Assembly (NCBI GenBank): GCA_024509875.1
Contig: JAMPIV010005020.1
Coordinates: forward strand, 1 to 64,000
Length of the DNA stretch: 64,000 bases
DNA from: Oreohelix idahoensis
Lineage: Eukaryota; Mollusca; Gastropoda; Stylommatophora; Oreohelicidae
Reading direction: 5' to 3'
Part shown: piece by piece, positions 10,501 to 23,904 of the stretch
Position numbering within the stretch: position 1 is the first letter of the stretch
How the letters are laid out: each line of letters begins with the position of its first letter
Notes under the pieces: generated by a model
What the model saw: the letters and a program-made list of their open reading frames with translations, nothing else
Told to the model about the DNA's origin: nothing
The model's database searches: none
Made by a program: the position numbers and the translations under genes

Positions 10501-10578
10501 ACTGATTTAGTCGCCCAAGCTGATAAGCCCTTTAATAATGATTCGAAGACCGAGTAATAAAAGGGTAATTTGGAATAT

Positions 10579-10710
10579 TATGTTTGTAAGATTGACTAGA
10601 TAGATGAATATTGTGTTTGTAAGATTGACTAGATAGATGAATAGTGTGTTTGTAAGATTGACTAGATAGATGAATATTGTGTTTGTAAGATTAACTAGAT
10701 AGATCAAATG
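10579..10710 (+). repeat. 33-bp tandem repeat, about 4 copies
   Basis: The unit begins tgtttgtaagattgactaga and ends gatgaatattg. The last copy carries substitutions. The minus-strand ORF over it (repeated IYLVNLTNT) is a by-product of the repeat. Confidence 0.85.
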
Positions 10711-11036
10711 AAGGTGTGATGGAATGGAAAAGATTGAGACGACCACAGTAGAAAGAGCGCCGTCATCAGGACATGCAGCAGAAATAGTACACCAATATTC
10801 ATTCCCGTCTTTGTTTTTGGCGGGTTGCTTGCTCATAACAATACTAATAAATCATCAGACAGGAAAGATACCGAATGCTTAAGGAAGAAGTTATTTATGA
10901 TATGAACGACATAAACAGGGGTAAAACAAACAGGACATGATAAATTCCTGATGTATAATTAGCTTTATAAAAAATTGTGGGGAAGTCTAAAATGAAATTA
11001 GCAAAGCAAATTTATTATGAATATCACTAACAATAT

Positions 11037-11366
11037 TGGTTTGGTTTGGTTTGGTTTGGTTTTAAGGACTATCTTCGTTGCACACGGACAACTCCATCTG
11101 TGCTCCAATCTCCTCCCTTGCCGTGGGATTTTTTAACGTGCACAACTTGCACACGGGACCTCCTATTTTTTCGCCCTTATCCGAGAACGCTAGGCATCCG
11201 ATCTCACTACCCAGGAGACCAGGGGAGAGTATGGCAACATTAGGACCACTGGGTCTGAAAACAAAGAAAATTCCATACATTATATTCCGTGAACAGGGAA
11301 TCGAACCGGGTACCTCTAGAATTCGAGGTCGACGCCATACCTCTTAGTCACTCCGACCCCGAACAA
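11037..11366 (-). mobile_element. tRNA-derived SINE, near full length
   Basis: On the minus strand the head (11366-11290) has an A-box-like TGACTAAGAGGT and a B-box GGTTCGATTCC, as in tRNA-Ser/Leu-like promoters for RNA polymerase III. A central conserved body follows (CACGTTAAAAAATCCCACGG on the minus strand), resembling the core domain of widespread molluscan SINEs. The 3' end is a short (AAACC)n tail seen as ggtttggttt at 11037-11062. The ORFs predicted across it are spurious. Confidence 0.7.
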
Positions 11367-11581
11367 TATTGAGTACACATAAACGTCTTAACTCTATATT
11401 TATACAATTACACCAGAAATAAAAGATGATTAAGATAAACATAATTCTACTACAATTTTGTATATAAGAAACGTTATTAAAAGCTGTAATGCACCGACAA
11501 GGCTGAAGATAAAAATGATAATTGCAGTTCAGCGGAGTGAATTTATTGACTAAACATGTTATGATGTATAACTAAAAAAGG

Positions 11582-11835
11582 TCAAGATAATCCCATAGCA
11601 GAAACTGCCGTAGTGGAGTAAAGTGTTAGAGACTTCTCTATACTAGGTCTAGCTTCGAGATGTGTGGTGACCAGTTGCCTTCGTAGCTGACTTTTCCTTC
11701 CGTAACTCAAGAGCAGAGTCTGGCACCAATTTACAGCTGTAATATTACAATGAATAATTTGGAAAGAGACCTGAAAGTGTAAGAAGACTTGAAACAACGG
11801 ACGTAATGTTTCTGAAACCATTAACGCTTTCCGTC
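11582..11835 (-). mobile_element. Second SINE family (B), decayed copy
   Basis: The minus-strand body ends with gcagtttctgctatgggat and contains the cacttcactac... and taaattgg words shared with copies at 12150, 37600, 48715 and 51500. The tRNA-like head is not recognisable here. Confidence 0.5.
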
Positions 11836-12149
11836 TCGGGACATTTTTAAGCTTTTATCCATGCACTAAAGTAAATGAGAGTCCCAAGCAAAAAAGTGGG
11901 TTTGGCCCAAACAAAAATGGCCATACCAGTATGTTTTTATTGTTTTTGTTTGGAAATAATTTTTTTAAATGTTCATATTCATAAATAACAAAAGTCCATA
12001 ATGGATGGCTATACTTTAAGAAAATAGCGTTTTTGAGTTGTCAAAATTAGAAAACAGCCCTAGAAAGGATCAAGAGATACGAAAGCCAGTATACTGTTGA
12101 TTGGGCCAAATGGGTCTAGCGGGAAGTACAGTATACTGGCTCTTGGGGG

Positions 12150-12350
12150 TTAAAGAGTTAACAGAGTGGTTAGAGCGCTGGTTCTCTCGGCAAAGGTGTC
12201 GGGTTCGAATCATGGTACCTACACGTTCCAGTTTACCCAGCTGTAAATGGGTACTTGACTCTGCTCTTTGAGTTAGGGTAGGAAAATCGCAACAGAAACC
12301 AATAATGCTTTCTGAAAGCTTCCTAAAAGGGCCAGATGCAGTGGTCGACA
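12150..12350 (+). mobile_element. SINE family B, 5' half with tRNA-like head
   Basis: The A-box-like sequence gagtggttagagcgctgg and B-box gggttcgaatc are followed by cagctgtaaatgggtacttg and gagttagggtaggaaaat. The same post-head segment recurs at 25858, 37610, 48715 (reversed) and 56155, defining a dispersed family. Confidence 0.7.
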
Positions 12351-12360
12351 AAAATAGACT

Positions 12361-14165
12361 GTTACAGCAAAGTTTAGCGCAGGTGGCAAATAATTGTGAC
12401 GATGCACCTTAGCTGGCATGGTTGTGTTCTTGTTGTTGTTCAACTAGTGCTGCTGAGCTTCATGCTCTTTTGCAGCCAATATCAAGATGAAAATTCTTTT
12501 GTATAATCTACACTGCAGATTTAGGCTTTACTGTGGCCTTTCTGCCATTCCGGAATTTATTGAGTTAAAGTCGTGAGAAGTTTCTCCAGCCTGGCTTGCA
12601 CTTAAAGGATCATCACCTCCGGCCCCAAGCTAGGAGGGAGAAGCGCATGGTATAATGTGCATTCCCCGCCATCCAAGGGGGCTCTTCAAATACGCAGAGC
12701 TAAAATTCAGTGCTCTGGTTCTAGGCTTCCCCAAAGAATTGTCACGTCCTGCACAGAACCACTTCTCAGATCCCCCCGTCTATCATTGGTCCATAATGAG
12801 ATCCTCCGGCATGTAGCCAACCAGGTGAAAGCCAGAGTTACGTTTGGGGCTCAAATGACCTCCAAGCTTAGCGTGCAATACTGGATTCTCAACATGTTTC
12901 TTTTTCGATGTGAGACGATAATTGGTTTCGTCTGAAATAGGTAAATAGGAAAGTGACTTCATATTTTGATTTATGTGTAGGCAACTGCCGATGTTGTCCC
13001 GTGTATTCCTGGGAGTCTCTAATGAGAATGTGCTACCACTCCCTCAGGTATGTTGTATACGGCGTCTGATATAAGGTTGTGCATAAGACTGGCAACATGA
13101 TCATGTAAAATAAATTGTTACAGTAACGACTACCTCTGCAAGAGCAGGCTTCCTGCAAGGGGGCAGGCTGGAGTGGCGGCTCCATGCTCCATAGGAGAAA
13201 TGGACATCTAAAACACACAGAGAAGAGGACTGGAGACAGGCATTAAATGGACAGAGATGACACGGAAAGACCGAGATCGGATGGTACGGGGCAGAAAGGT
13301 TAGGATTAAATTTGTTGGACGACGCTTATGCTTTACACGGAGCTAATGGGTAGTGAAGAAACGAAGACACGTGTGTGTATCGATGTATGATGAGAGAAGA
13401 TATGATAATACATCATCTGACAGACAAATCAGTAATAACAAGTGTATGAAAAGGTCACATGGGCTTGTAAATATTTTGAAAACAGCATTTAAAAAGATAA
13501 ACATTACTTGGTGTATGATGGTATTTATTTGTCAACATAATCAGTATTTCATAAACCTGCCGTAACATAAAAAGCAGTCACTAATCTCTGCGTGGAAAAT
13601 ATGTAAGATGAGCAATTCATTTGATCGATGGAAGCGATCTCGCTCACACCGTTAGCTGTCACACGAAAACCACGCCCACATCTTCAGTAATGGAGACAAC
13701 CCTAAAAATAAAAATGAGTACAAGGGATATAACTTAGTTAAATCAGCACATGACAATTCTTTAAAAAATGCTTTTTTGTTACTGCTGTTTTACGTTATCA
13801 TGTAGCGTTACAATAAACAGCCTGTAACAGATTTATAAAAAAATTAACAACAATATCAAAGTTTTATTGGCTGAAACAAAGGTATTCAAGCCCCACAAAA
13901 CACATTCTATTGAATAAGCATCAACCTAAAGAAATGTATCAATGATTATATGTAGGCTGATATAGAGCCCATATAAATTTGCATATTTCCAGTTATTCAA
14001 GCGTAATTAATCACGTGCCTGTAAACAGTGACCGTTCGTTCACTCATTCTTTCTTGTTTCTTTCCTTCTATCTTTTTTTTCGATCCTTGGTTCCTTTTTT
14101 CTTTTGTGCCCTATTTTCTATGAAATATCGCGCTACAGTTTTCTGCCATTTTCCTTGCAGCGCCA
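12361..14165. other. Intergenic, no gene recognised
   Basis: I see no convincing coding sequence. A reversed copy of the dispersed family Y lies at about 13060-13200 (gcaggcttcctgcaagggg and ggcggctcc words). The remainder is AT-rich unique-looking DNA. Confidence 0.5.
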
Positions 14166-14169
14166 GATT

Positions 14170-14990
14170 TAATACCTGGTAGTTGTCATGGTCACCAGTG
14201 TATTACAAGGACCCGAAAGGGGAGCAAAGAATACAAACGTAGTAACATGCCATGCATGTCGTAAAAAGCCGTCCAATGAAGGTTGGACATGCCGCTGGCT
14301 ACGCGATCCTTTAGAAACTTTAAACCACAAAAACTTCAACAACGATATAGATGTCAGCAAAAGAAAAAGAAAAAAAAAGACTCAATCATCCAAGACAGAA
14401 GTTGGTCCTCTTTCAATGAGGTTTATTACCGCAACCCAGAGAAAGCCAACAAGAGTGTGTTGCTGACCCTCCTTTATTCTTCGTGGCAAATCTCCAGATG
14501 CGGAACTTGGAATGTTCATACATTAAAGGGGACACAAAGACGCAGCAATAGAGAATGCAGTCAGCGACCCATAGCTTGACTGCTTGCGTCAGGGTCAGCG
14601 AACCAGAGCTGACCAAGACCCTACTCCACCTCCACGTGGTGGTCCTGGAAACAGGCTGCACCACTGCAGTCTGGCTGAGAGAGTACGGATCGAAGAGGGA
14701 AGGGAAACCCGGTCCCAAAAAATACCGTGCTGAAGTCGGATGTGATGGCCGAAAGGCACGGATATCGCAGCTGCGCTGTAAACAGACAACGCAACCAACG
14801 TCCTTTTCTGGACGAACGAGGAAGAAGAGGAAGAAGATACATTAACGGAACATGGGAAAAGTTAACTCCGTATGTTATGGAGCTATCACTACAGCTGTCC
14901 CATCAGGAAGTCTGTACAAAGCAGTTTCTTGCTTTTGCAGCGATAGTTTATGTTGCAAATAGTTGTACACGAAGAGGTTGCTAGCCCCAT
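14170..14990 (+). pseudogene. Decayed LINE 5' fragment (endonuclease start)
   Basis: A leader segment (agggg agcaaagaat and catgcatgtcgtaaaaagcc, 14200-14340) recurs reversed at 34340-34520 and weakly at 15640-15750. After it the plus strand encodes RCGTWNVHTLKG, matching the GTWNVRTL start of LINE endonucleases, and further on HVVVLETG, corresponding to the VVVLQET motif. Frames change several times and stops occur, so this is a relic. Confidence 0.45.
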
Positions 14991-16330
14991 CCAAAACCTC
15001 AATTTAGTCGCTTCGTACGACAAGCCTGACAGTGTAGTAGTCCTAAACTTTCACTGTATGCTGATGTCTAATTTATAACCTATCTAATTTTATTCTTCTG
15101 TGATATACCAACATACGATGTTTATAGCTTTTGTCCTTGTTTAGCTGAGCGTTACTGACAAAGAACGTAGGCGAACATGACTCTTGTCAATGGTTTCTGC
15201 CATATTGTCGTTGTAGGTCTCCATTCAAACTCTTGTCAGATCTTTGTGCCACCTTCATAGCGACCGCAATTACTCCCATGGTCAGTAAGAATGAGCGACA
15301 CATTCTCTCCATTTGTATTTGCTTGCTAGCTACTAGTGTAGTATATGTCTTTAACAAGCTTTCTCCAATTCTGTGTTTCTTGGGTTGTTTATTCAAGATC
15401 GTTTTGTCTGCAATTGTTTTATTCCTTTGTCTTTCTTCTGCTCATTTCTGCGTATTTTATTTGGTTGGTGCGCTGTGCGGGATGAGGAGGGGGAGGCTGG
15501 AGGAAGTGGGTGATCATCCATTACCTCGGAAATTGCAAAACAAGAACTGCAATGTGCAGCTATTAGCTGACGTCATCAACATGTCTTCTATCTGTACTTG
15601 TTTATCAACATGTCTTCTATCTGTACTTGTCTATCGCCCTGTGTTCGAAATGGGAGCAAAGAAAACAGCTATTGCAACTTATCAGGTACGCCGCTAAATG
15701 CGACTGAAGAGGCCTGGACATAGAAAGCCTGCGTCAACTTAATCAAACTTAGCTAACTACAAAAATACATGCCAAGCGGAGTCTACCTTCCTGATTCATG
15801 TCCGTTCACTCTAAATCATCACCAAAGTAGAATTGGAGAAACGAAGTACACAAATATCAGTTTAAATGAGATGAAGATTAGATAATGGTGGTGGATAACA
15901 GACTCTGACTAAACAACGAACATATAAATAAAGAAACATATTTATTTTTTTATTTTTTTCAGGATGACGAGATGTGCATTAGCTTCCTTTCACATTTCTG
16001 TCGACCAATAATTCAATTTATATATATATATATTTTTTTTTTTTTTTAAGCAGCACACGCATACACAATTTAAAAATTAAAGGAAATTTTAAAAAAATGA
16101 GAAACATAAAAGTAAAAGGAAGTATTGTTTCTTTGTCGAAAACAAGGAAGAAGTTTAAATGACAGTTGTAAATGAGAATATGTGAACATTATATTTAATA
16201 AATTAAAGCTCAGTCAAGCACATAGTCAATGTATGAGCTTTCAAAAGGTAATTGTATTTGTTAGATTGGTTAGTTCTTAGATTGCTAAATAATGTGAAAC
16301 AAATTTTACAACCGCATTAAACGTTATCAT
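14991..16330. other. Intergenic, no gene recognised
   Basis: Contains a 29-bp perfect-looking tandem duplication at about 15579-15636 (catgtcttctatctgtactt), AT-rich tracts and a poly-T/AT block near 16020-16050. The 154-codon ORF at 15233-15697 is hydrophobic, has no recognisable domain and runs through the duplication; I do not support it as a gene. Confidence 0.45.
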
Positions 16331-16950
16331 TATCGCCAATCAATGCCCTGGGAACGCCTTCAACAAATGAAAGTCTTCCGTCACTGTGCAATCTATTCAA
16401 TCTATATTCAGGTTCTCTTTATCACATTTATGTCTGTCCCTAGTGCTCTTTATCACATTTATGTCTGTCCCTAGTGCTCTTTATCACATTTATGTCTGTC
16501 CTTAGTGCTCTCTTTTCCATCTGTTATTTGGTCCCCTTCTACCTCTCCTATCCTGGAGATTTTACAAGAAGGATTTCCTTGTAATGCTTTCAAATGGTTT
16601 CATGTGAATTCTATCCAATGCCGCTACATTCTTCATACTTCTAGTTCCACTTGAAAGTATCCGGTTCTTCTCATCAGTTCACATTAGTGATCGTGTTATA
16701 TCATCCCAGTCCTCTAGTTCCACCTGCAAGTATCCTGTTCTTGTCATTATTTCCATCTTAGTGATCGTGTTATATCATCCCAATCTTCTACTTCCACCTG
16801 CAAGTATCCTGTTCTTGTCATTAGTTCCACATTAGTGATTGTGTTACATCATCCCAATCTTCCTATTCTATGCAGGCACTCATCTCTGACAATATGTAAC
16901 TTTTTGGCTATCGTTTTTGTTGTTCTCCGTGATCCACAGCCATACAACGG
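16330..16950 (-). mobile_element. LINE 3'-end family Z copy with internal tandem repeats
   Basis: Shares words such as cttcaacaaatg, agccatacaa and ttctatgcaggcac with copies at 27.8, 34.8, 35.4, 37.8, 45.0 and 46.9 kb. These read on the minus strand as the decayed C-terminus and 3' tail of a non-LTR element. Inside it, a 31-bp unit (tttatcacatttatgtctgt) is repeated three times at 16418-16515 and a roughly 76-bp unit (ttccacctgcaagtatcctg) about three times at 16630-16860. Confidence 0.45.
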
Positions 16951-18513
16951 GACAGACTTGACATTTCAATTAAGCATTCGTTCATATGTGTGTGCGCGTG
17001 CTGTGGACTTGATTTAAATTGAAGGGATAATGAATGAATGAATAAATGAATGAATAGGTAACTGAAAGAGCAACTTTTGCAACAACAACAAAAAGAAAAA
17101 AAAAGATACATTGCAGTATTTGTGGGGCAAACGTTTGATGTTCTCAGCTGAGATTACATGAACAAATATTCCTCATGTTTACGAGTAACAAATTCTTTTC
17201 TAAAAATACAAATAATACGGTCTTTTGTTTGCTCGAGAATAGCATTTTAAAACGTGTACAAATGAGCTGTCTAGATGCAGTATTTGTTACAAATTAAGAA
17301 ACAACTCCACAAGTTACGCAGACGCTTCATCTTGAAGTCCTATAAGACAAGAAAAGCTATGTAGTTAGTCAAGGAACATGACTTTCAACTATCCCCAGCC
17401 ACCACCAGGTGCACTTACAGAACTATACATTTTTATCTCTTGTCAGTTGCAGTGCAGAAAAAAATGGCGTATAGTACGCTGGTAAGGGCAATCGATGCGG
17501 TATGTTTCTGTCAGTGACAGTAATTAATCGCCACAACTTTTACTAAGACGAAGGATTCTCAGCTACGACAGACAAATATGTGGCAAAGAGAACATAGAAG
17601 AAAACTTGGCATGATGTCGTAGAGATTTGAACTTGCGACTGCAATAGCTAGTAACACGGCGTTATAATTGACGATGTTGTTTTAAAGGTAGCAGTGCCAT
17701 GATAGGAAACTCTAAACAGACTGTTATAACAGGTGGAATCTGTTCATCAGAAGTAGTTCCACAGTGGGATAAGTGTTTCGGCCTTAGTATCTCCTTTAAC
17801 CCCTAAGCGGCGGGTACTCTGAGGTAACAACACCAAAGCAACACCCTCCTGTTGTCTTTTTCCCCGTCTGCGCTGAGAATTGAACCAGCTCCATCTTGGT
17901 TGGAGTTTTCAACTTCACTCTTGGTTTTATTCATGCTTCCAGGCTGGAATATTATCTTAGGAAATATCTGAAGATATGAACAAACATTTTCAATATAGGT
18001 ATGCAGATAGGCTGACCTCATGTAAAAACTTGTCTCGTGTTGTCTAAGGGTCTCTGAGAATGCAAAAAAAAAAAAGATTATAGCTCCCTTAAGCATGTCG
18101 TAGAGTAAATGAATGAGGGAAATAAACAAGGCATTAACAGCATTCAAATAAAATAACCAACCAAATAATTCTACAGGGTGGTAAAAAGCAATCATATGCA
18201 TATATCCTCACTTGTATCAACTGGATTGACACGAAATAAATATCAAAACAATGAACTTTAATTGTAACTAAATCAAATTAAAATCTATAATGCCTAATAA
18301 ACTGACGTTATAAATGAAAGGCAAAATTTCTGGCCGTTTTAACGATGTCCATGAACATATTTCCTCCAACGGATGTCGCAATGTTTCAGTTGACTCGTGG
18401 CTGCATGCACAAACTATTCTGTAAAAGTATTCTGCTCCTATCCACCCACACAACTGATATAACACGTTTTTTTTTAAAATCTTGACTTGACTATTGCCCC
18501 GTTAGTTCCCGGG
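16951..18513. other. Intergenic, no gene recognised
   Basis: AT-rich sequence with a short atgaatga run at about 17030-17055. No coding, RNA or element signature that I can support. Confidence 0.45.
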
Positions 18514-18941
18514 GGTCTCTCAGGAGACAACGGAAGAATAGAACAACTGGTCTCTCAGGAGACAACGGAAGAATAGAACAACTGGTCTCTCAGGAGACAA
18601 CGGAAGAATAGAACAACTGGTCTCTCAGGAGACAACGGAAGAATAGAACAACTGATCTCTCCGGAGACTACGGAAGAATAGAACAACTGGTCTCTCAGGA
18701 GACAACGGAAGAATAGAACAACTGGTCTCTCATGAGACAACGGAAGAATAGAACAACTGGTCTGTCAGGAGACAACGGAAGAATAGAACAACTGGTCTCT
18801 CAGGAGACAACGGAAGAATAGAACAACTGGTCTCTCAGGAGACAACGGAAGAATAGAACAACTGGTCTCTCAGGAGACAACGGAAGAATAGAACAACTGG
18901 TCTCTCAGGAGACAACGGAAGAATAGAACAACTGGTCTCTC
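18514..18941 (+). repeat. 35-bp minisatellite, about 12 copies
   Basis: The unit begins ggtctctcaggagacaacgg and ends aagaatagaacaact, nearly identical across about 12.2 copies; a few copies carry single changes (gatctctccggagacta, tctcatgaga, tctgtcagga). The array has no unique spacers. It abuts a family Y copy on the right. Confidence 0.95.
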
Positions 18942-19100
18942 GTGTATTTCCTAATAAGAGACCTATATGAGGCCGCGCATGTGGCTGGCACACTCATCAT
19001 GTTAAAAAATTGCTACACAAGCCGCAGCTGTAAGAGCGCATGGATGCCTTCATGCAGGCTTCCTGTGAGGGGACTGGTTGAATGGCGGCTCCGCGCTTCT
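18942..19100 (+). repeat. Dispersed repeat family Y copy
   Basis: The sequence aatatgaggcc...catgtggctggca...catcatgttaaaaaattgct recurs at 20455-20540 and 22890-23045 (plus), and reversed at 13060-13200, 19705-19910 and 27110-27280. A tRNA-like B box (ggattcgaaccctgga) precedes the copy at 20.45 kb, suggesting a SINE. Confidence 0.5.
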
Positions 19101-19411
19101 TAAGGAGCACAGAAATTATGATAATTTGGCTGTTGGACAGAAGTCATTTTGCTACAACGGTCCAAAAATACAGACCAGAATCTTCTTTATCTTTAAATGT
19201 TTGATGTGAAGACATCATGGAGTATGGTTGTAAGTATTAGCATTAATGTTTCAGACATACTTTATGAAAGAGGTCGGGAACTCATCAGTCCAGAAGAGGA
19301 GCGAATGTTCACGTTTTTCCTCAGCTCAGAAAATTCTAAGGCCCCACAATGCACATTTGTTTGTGATGGACGGATCCATAGATCTGTGTTCATCTTGGAA
19401 CCAACTTTCGT

Positions 19412-19515
19412 GAATGTGTTCATCAAACATTCTACGTGAATGTGTCCACCAAACATTCTACGTGAATGTGTTCACCAAACATTCTACGTGAATGTGTTCA
19501 CCAAACATTCTAAAA
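19412..19515 (+). repeat. 26-bp tandem repeat, 4 copies
   Basis: Unit gtgaatgtgttcaccaaaca followed by ttctac; the first two copies have one change each. No coding role seen. Confidence 0.85.
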
Positions 19516-19949
19516 CACGATCTTATTTATTTATTCATGAGACATTTAAAAACCAAAGGACAATAATTTTTTCACGAAACACTTTCAGACATACAATCAA
19601 TAATTCATTCATAAGACCTGAACATTAAGGCCAAGATTCTCATCGAAAGTTGATACAGTAACTTGTCGGAGACTTGGCATTTATCATCATTACCATCTTC
19701 ACTCCCTACGGAGCAAGGAGCAGTCATTGCAGCTGGCGCCGTATGTAGGAAACCTACATCAAAGCATTCATGGATTTTTGCATTGTTGTTTTCCGCAGCA
19801 ATTTATTTTACATGGTGAGGTTGTCAGCCTCAAGTACAACCTCATATTTGTTGGTTCTTGGACATGCCCGAGGAAGCAGTATCTTTGCCGTTATTACAAC
19901 AATGTTTATCACCACTTAAGATAAGAGAACAAGTGATAATCTTCATTAT

Positions 19950-22900
19950 CCGCGCTGGTCGCAATAGTTTAATTAACTTACCATCTCTTCAGTAAGCCAA
20001 AGGTTGGAACTACAGATGAATTGTACTGTGTTACTGATAAAAAATACGTAAGAAGAACATATGTAATACGTATGGTCATCACCGGTTCCAGTCCAGGACA
20101 AACTGTATAGACTCCACCAATCTGAGGCTGACTATTGCTTTCTCCAGGTATATTGTAGACGACATCTGAGAGAAATTCAAAGAAGAATCATGAAATAATG
20201 TTGTTGGTTTTTTCAACACAAATTAAGGCTGGTATAAAAGTAAAAACAACAACCAAAAAAGACACAGACTTTCATAAATAGGTGCTTGTGTAGAGTAGAA
20301 GACTTGTAAAGATGCGACAAGGTCACTAATGTAGATTAATATGAGACAAACATAAAGTTATGTTTTCAGGCACTCGTAGGAAATAAAGAAGTAGAAAACT
20401 AGACAATAGAAAAACAACAGACATGAGTGGCTTACCCAGGATTCGAACCCTGGACCCCTCGTGTATTTTCTAATAAGAGACCAATATGAGGCCGTACATG
20501 TGGCTGGCAAACTCATCATGTTAAAAAATTGCTATACTATATAATAATAATACTATATAATAATAATATAATACTATATAATAATATACTGTATAATAGT
20601 GGAACAGCAACCAGAGGCTAGAGAACACCGGAACCATATATTTTTCTGTCTACGACGGTGACCATCACGAGAAATACTTACTCCAACCAACAAAACGCAG
20701 AGATACAGGAATTATCCAGGAAAAACAATTTATGCATCGATTTTGGCGACTACTGTTAAGCAGTCAGCACCACGGATAGTCTGGGGCCGGATTTGACAAA
20801 TAATCTGACACTGTAGACAATAGTACTTGTTAGTGTTTGTTTCCCAGGAATACCTGCGACAACTATTGGGTAAGCGAATATGAGTGTGGCCACAGTATGA
20901 ATGGATGAATGAACAGAAAGAGAGATACATATTTTTCTTTTGTACAAATACAAATACATCATACAAATCTTCTTTTTTTTTCTCACTAACCTGAGTATCT
21001 ACAGGATAGTAATTAGGAACTTGTTCTTTTCCCTTACTGACTATTCCATACCTTATTGTTAAATTGTGATCTTTTGGGTTAATTAACCTCTGTTGGGATC
21101 TTCTTTGCTTTTCCTTTACAAGAGAGGAGTACCTATTGGGTTAATTTATTTGTCTGTAAACCATGCTTTATTAATGTATATGCTTGATGTTGTGAATTTC
21201 TATTGATAATAAACTTAATAAACCTTAAGTTATTGTGTTGGTCAACCCCTACCCATATATGTTATCCATAGTTTGTTTTTTCACGTTTGTGCGTATTTGT
21301 CACAGAATTGATTGTGTGTATGTGGGTGTAGTGTAACTTGTATTGTTGTACAGGGAGAGAAAGTACGTCTGATTAAACTATAGTCGTAAATATAGGCTGG
21401 ACTAGAAAAATTCCTCACTCCAAGGACTGATCTTCCTCTTACACTATCACTCTCGTGAGAAAAACTATTTCTTACACTTTACCCTCACATAGTTACCACT
21501 ATCACCTCTGCTCAGACAGGACCATAAATACCTCATACCTATCTTTGTAAAATTACTACACCTGGTATGGTAAAGTCTGTAACACTTCACTCTCTTACGG
21601 CAGTTTCTGCTATATGATACCTTTACCTGTTATAAAACACCACTCGGATATTTAACCAAAAGAAACTAAACATACAAAAAATAGAAAAAAATCTAAACAA
21701 AACCATAAACTACAATTAATTAATCATAAAGTAATGAAAGATATTAAAGTAACAGAAGGTGTAACCAAAGAATAAATTCCGATGTCAATTGTCATCACCA
21801 ACAGCAATCAATTGTACATGGTAATATTTATTCTAATATATCACACAACTAAACACAAAATTACACCAAATATCCTAATTATAACCGACAGTTAGGTTGA
21901 ACAGGGTAGGCCAAGATGGTGGATGAGCGGAGTCAAATGATGATCATCTGATGCTAGTCCGCTGTCCTTCCATTTCGATTTAACAACTAATAACTCTGAT
22001 ATTATCTGAGGTCCTGGGTCCACTCCAAAAGATATCTGCTTATGAAATTCTAGGCAGAACCCTCTTTAAAAAACTCTGTCTGACAGAATAGGATGTAATG
22101 TCAGTTTATGTTGTCTTGTCGTAAGAAATACAAGCTGTGAGGGCTGGAAGTGGGTTATGTCCTTTTTTTTTTTTAATTCGTTAAAAAGAACTATTACAAT
22201 TTTTTTGAATTTTTAAAAGCGACAAGAGGATGTATAGTTGAAGCGCGCGTAAGAATAGTGGTTGCTTGGGGGGATGGGTCAGTTTAATATCTTGGATATA
22301 ACCTGAGAACGTTATGCTGCGTGCAGTTTTCACCTTCCAAGTTGCGCTGAACGTCGGAGGGCCAGCTCTCATTTGTTCTTGTGAGGGGCTCGATACCGGC
22401 TGTTCGGTTCCAGTGTTACTGAATGGTAAGTAGCATGTGTCCATACGACGTTGTTGTTTGTTATATTTTTTATAGTACAGTTTTTATTAATTTATGCAAC
22501 TGTTGATGTTGTTTTGTTTTGTTTTTTCTTAATTTTTTTAAAGCATTACTCCGGTGATTTCGTCATAGAAAACAAATAAGCAGGTGTGTCAAGTTTCACA
22601 ATAGACTACATTTGCTTACCTTGTATTTGTAAATTTAGAATATCTCTTTTATTCATTACTTTTCAAAAACAAAACAAAAACAGAAAGAAAGAATCAAAAA
22701 TTTAAATTAATTTCAATTCGAAAAAAAAAAAAAAAAAAAAAAACTTTGGACTGAATTTAATCGAAGTAAACTTACAAGGCAAACATAATGTTATTGTCCA
22801 CTGCTTAGAAGAAAAAAAAACATAACTTACTGTGTAGTTCCGTGTGTTCTCTGAGAAGATAGACGAGATTAGGACTACTGCCCCCTCAACTATTTGTTAA

Positions 22901-23880
22901 AAGAGGAGACTAATATGAGCTTGTAAATGTAGCTAGCAACTTCTTCATGTAAAAACATATTGCTACAGATGCAAAAACACATGGATACTCTAATACTGGC
23001 TTCATGCAAGGGGACCAACTACAATGATGGCTTAATACGCCATAAGGATTGCAAAAGGAAACAAAAGAAGATTGTAAATTGTATGGGTTTGCTTAACATT
23101 TTCTTCTGTGATAATAGCCTTCAAGCAAACAAGATTAAAAAAAGGAACAAAAATCAGATCAGGAACAGTAATACCTTCAAGAATTACATTCTGTAGAGTT
23201 AACTCCCCGTTTACCGCTGAAACTATGGAAAGCTAACCTTACCTATAATTATAATGCAAGCGCTTACTAACTTCAAAAGAAATAAACTTGGCCTATTGTA
23301 ATGTCGCTTGAAAGGTAAGAAAGTAATTTTGTAGAATTTTCCCTGACTATTACACTTTTGCAAATATTATGTCTTACGTATTTTGTGCTAGAGGTCAAAG
23401 CTAAGTCCATGTATATGTTTGTTTTTTTTTTGTCCTTTAAAAAAAAAAAAATGTGCCTCCTTTTGGTGAGGTACGCCCCGTTCAAACTAGACATTGGGTC
23501 CGTCGGTTATATCAGAGCACATGCTGAAATATTAAAGACCTAGAGGTCAGGAATAAGTATATAAGTATATGTTCAGGTATAGAGTACCTCACTTACATTG
23601 GTTTAAGATGATAGGGAAATAATCATATGCAATGTTCACTCCAACTTTCACTGGCCTTTGTGTGGGAACATTTAAAATTGTGCAATTTTGCCACGGTGAC
23701 AAAAACTTATGCGGATAAGTTGAATGTGTATGTTAAGCTCTTGTTTCATTAATATTATATTTGGTTGTTTTTTTAATGTTATATTTTGTGTGCATTCAAT
23801 TTCTTACATTCGCCGATTCATATAACCTATGCGCGCGCACATACGTTTAAAACTTAGACGGAACATTACTTATATGCCAA
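19950..23880. other. Intergenic, no gene recognised
   Basis: Holds family Y fragments at 20430-20540 and 22890-23045, a short SINE B tail near 21560-21620 (taacacttcactctcttacg), taataata microsatellite at 20540-20600 and an A22-type tract at about 22720-22743. No ORF has a recognisable domain. Confidence 0.45.
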
Positions 23881-23904
23881 TAATAATAAATAATAAATTC
23901 TTTA

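Noticed and set aside
10507..10836. 109-codon ORF with IYLVNLTNT repeats
   Set aside because: Derived from the 33-bp tandem repeat.
11285..11366. Possible tRNA gene
   Set aside because: A and B boxes are present but the cloverleaf is incomplete and it is followed by a SINE body and (AAACC)n tail; it is a SINE head. The heads at 12150 and 48886 were rejected as tRNA genes for the same reason.
15233..15697. 154-codon hydrophobic ORF
   Set aside because: Crosses a 29-bp tandem duplication, has no recognisable domain and follows a LINE relic; likely chance.
18514..18941. Regular direct repeats resembling a CRISPR array
   Set aside because: Units are contiguous 35-bp copies with no unique spacers, and the DNA is animal nuclear. 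It is a minisatellite; the same applies to 27429-27780.
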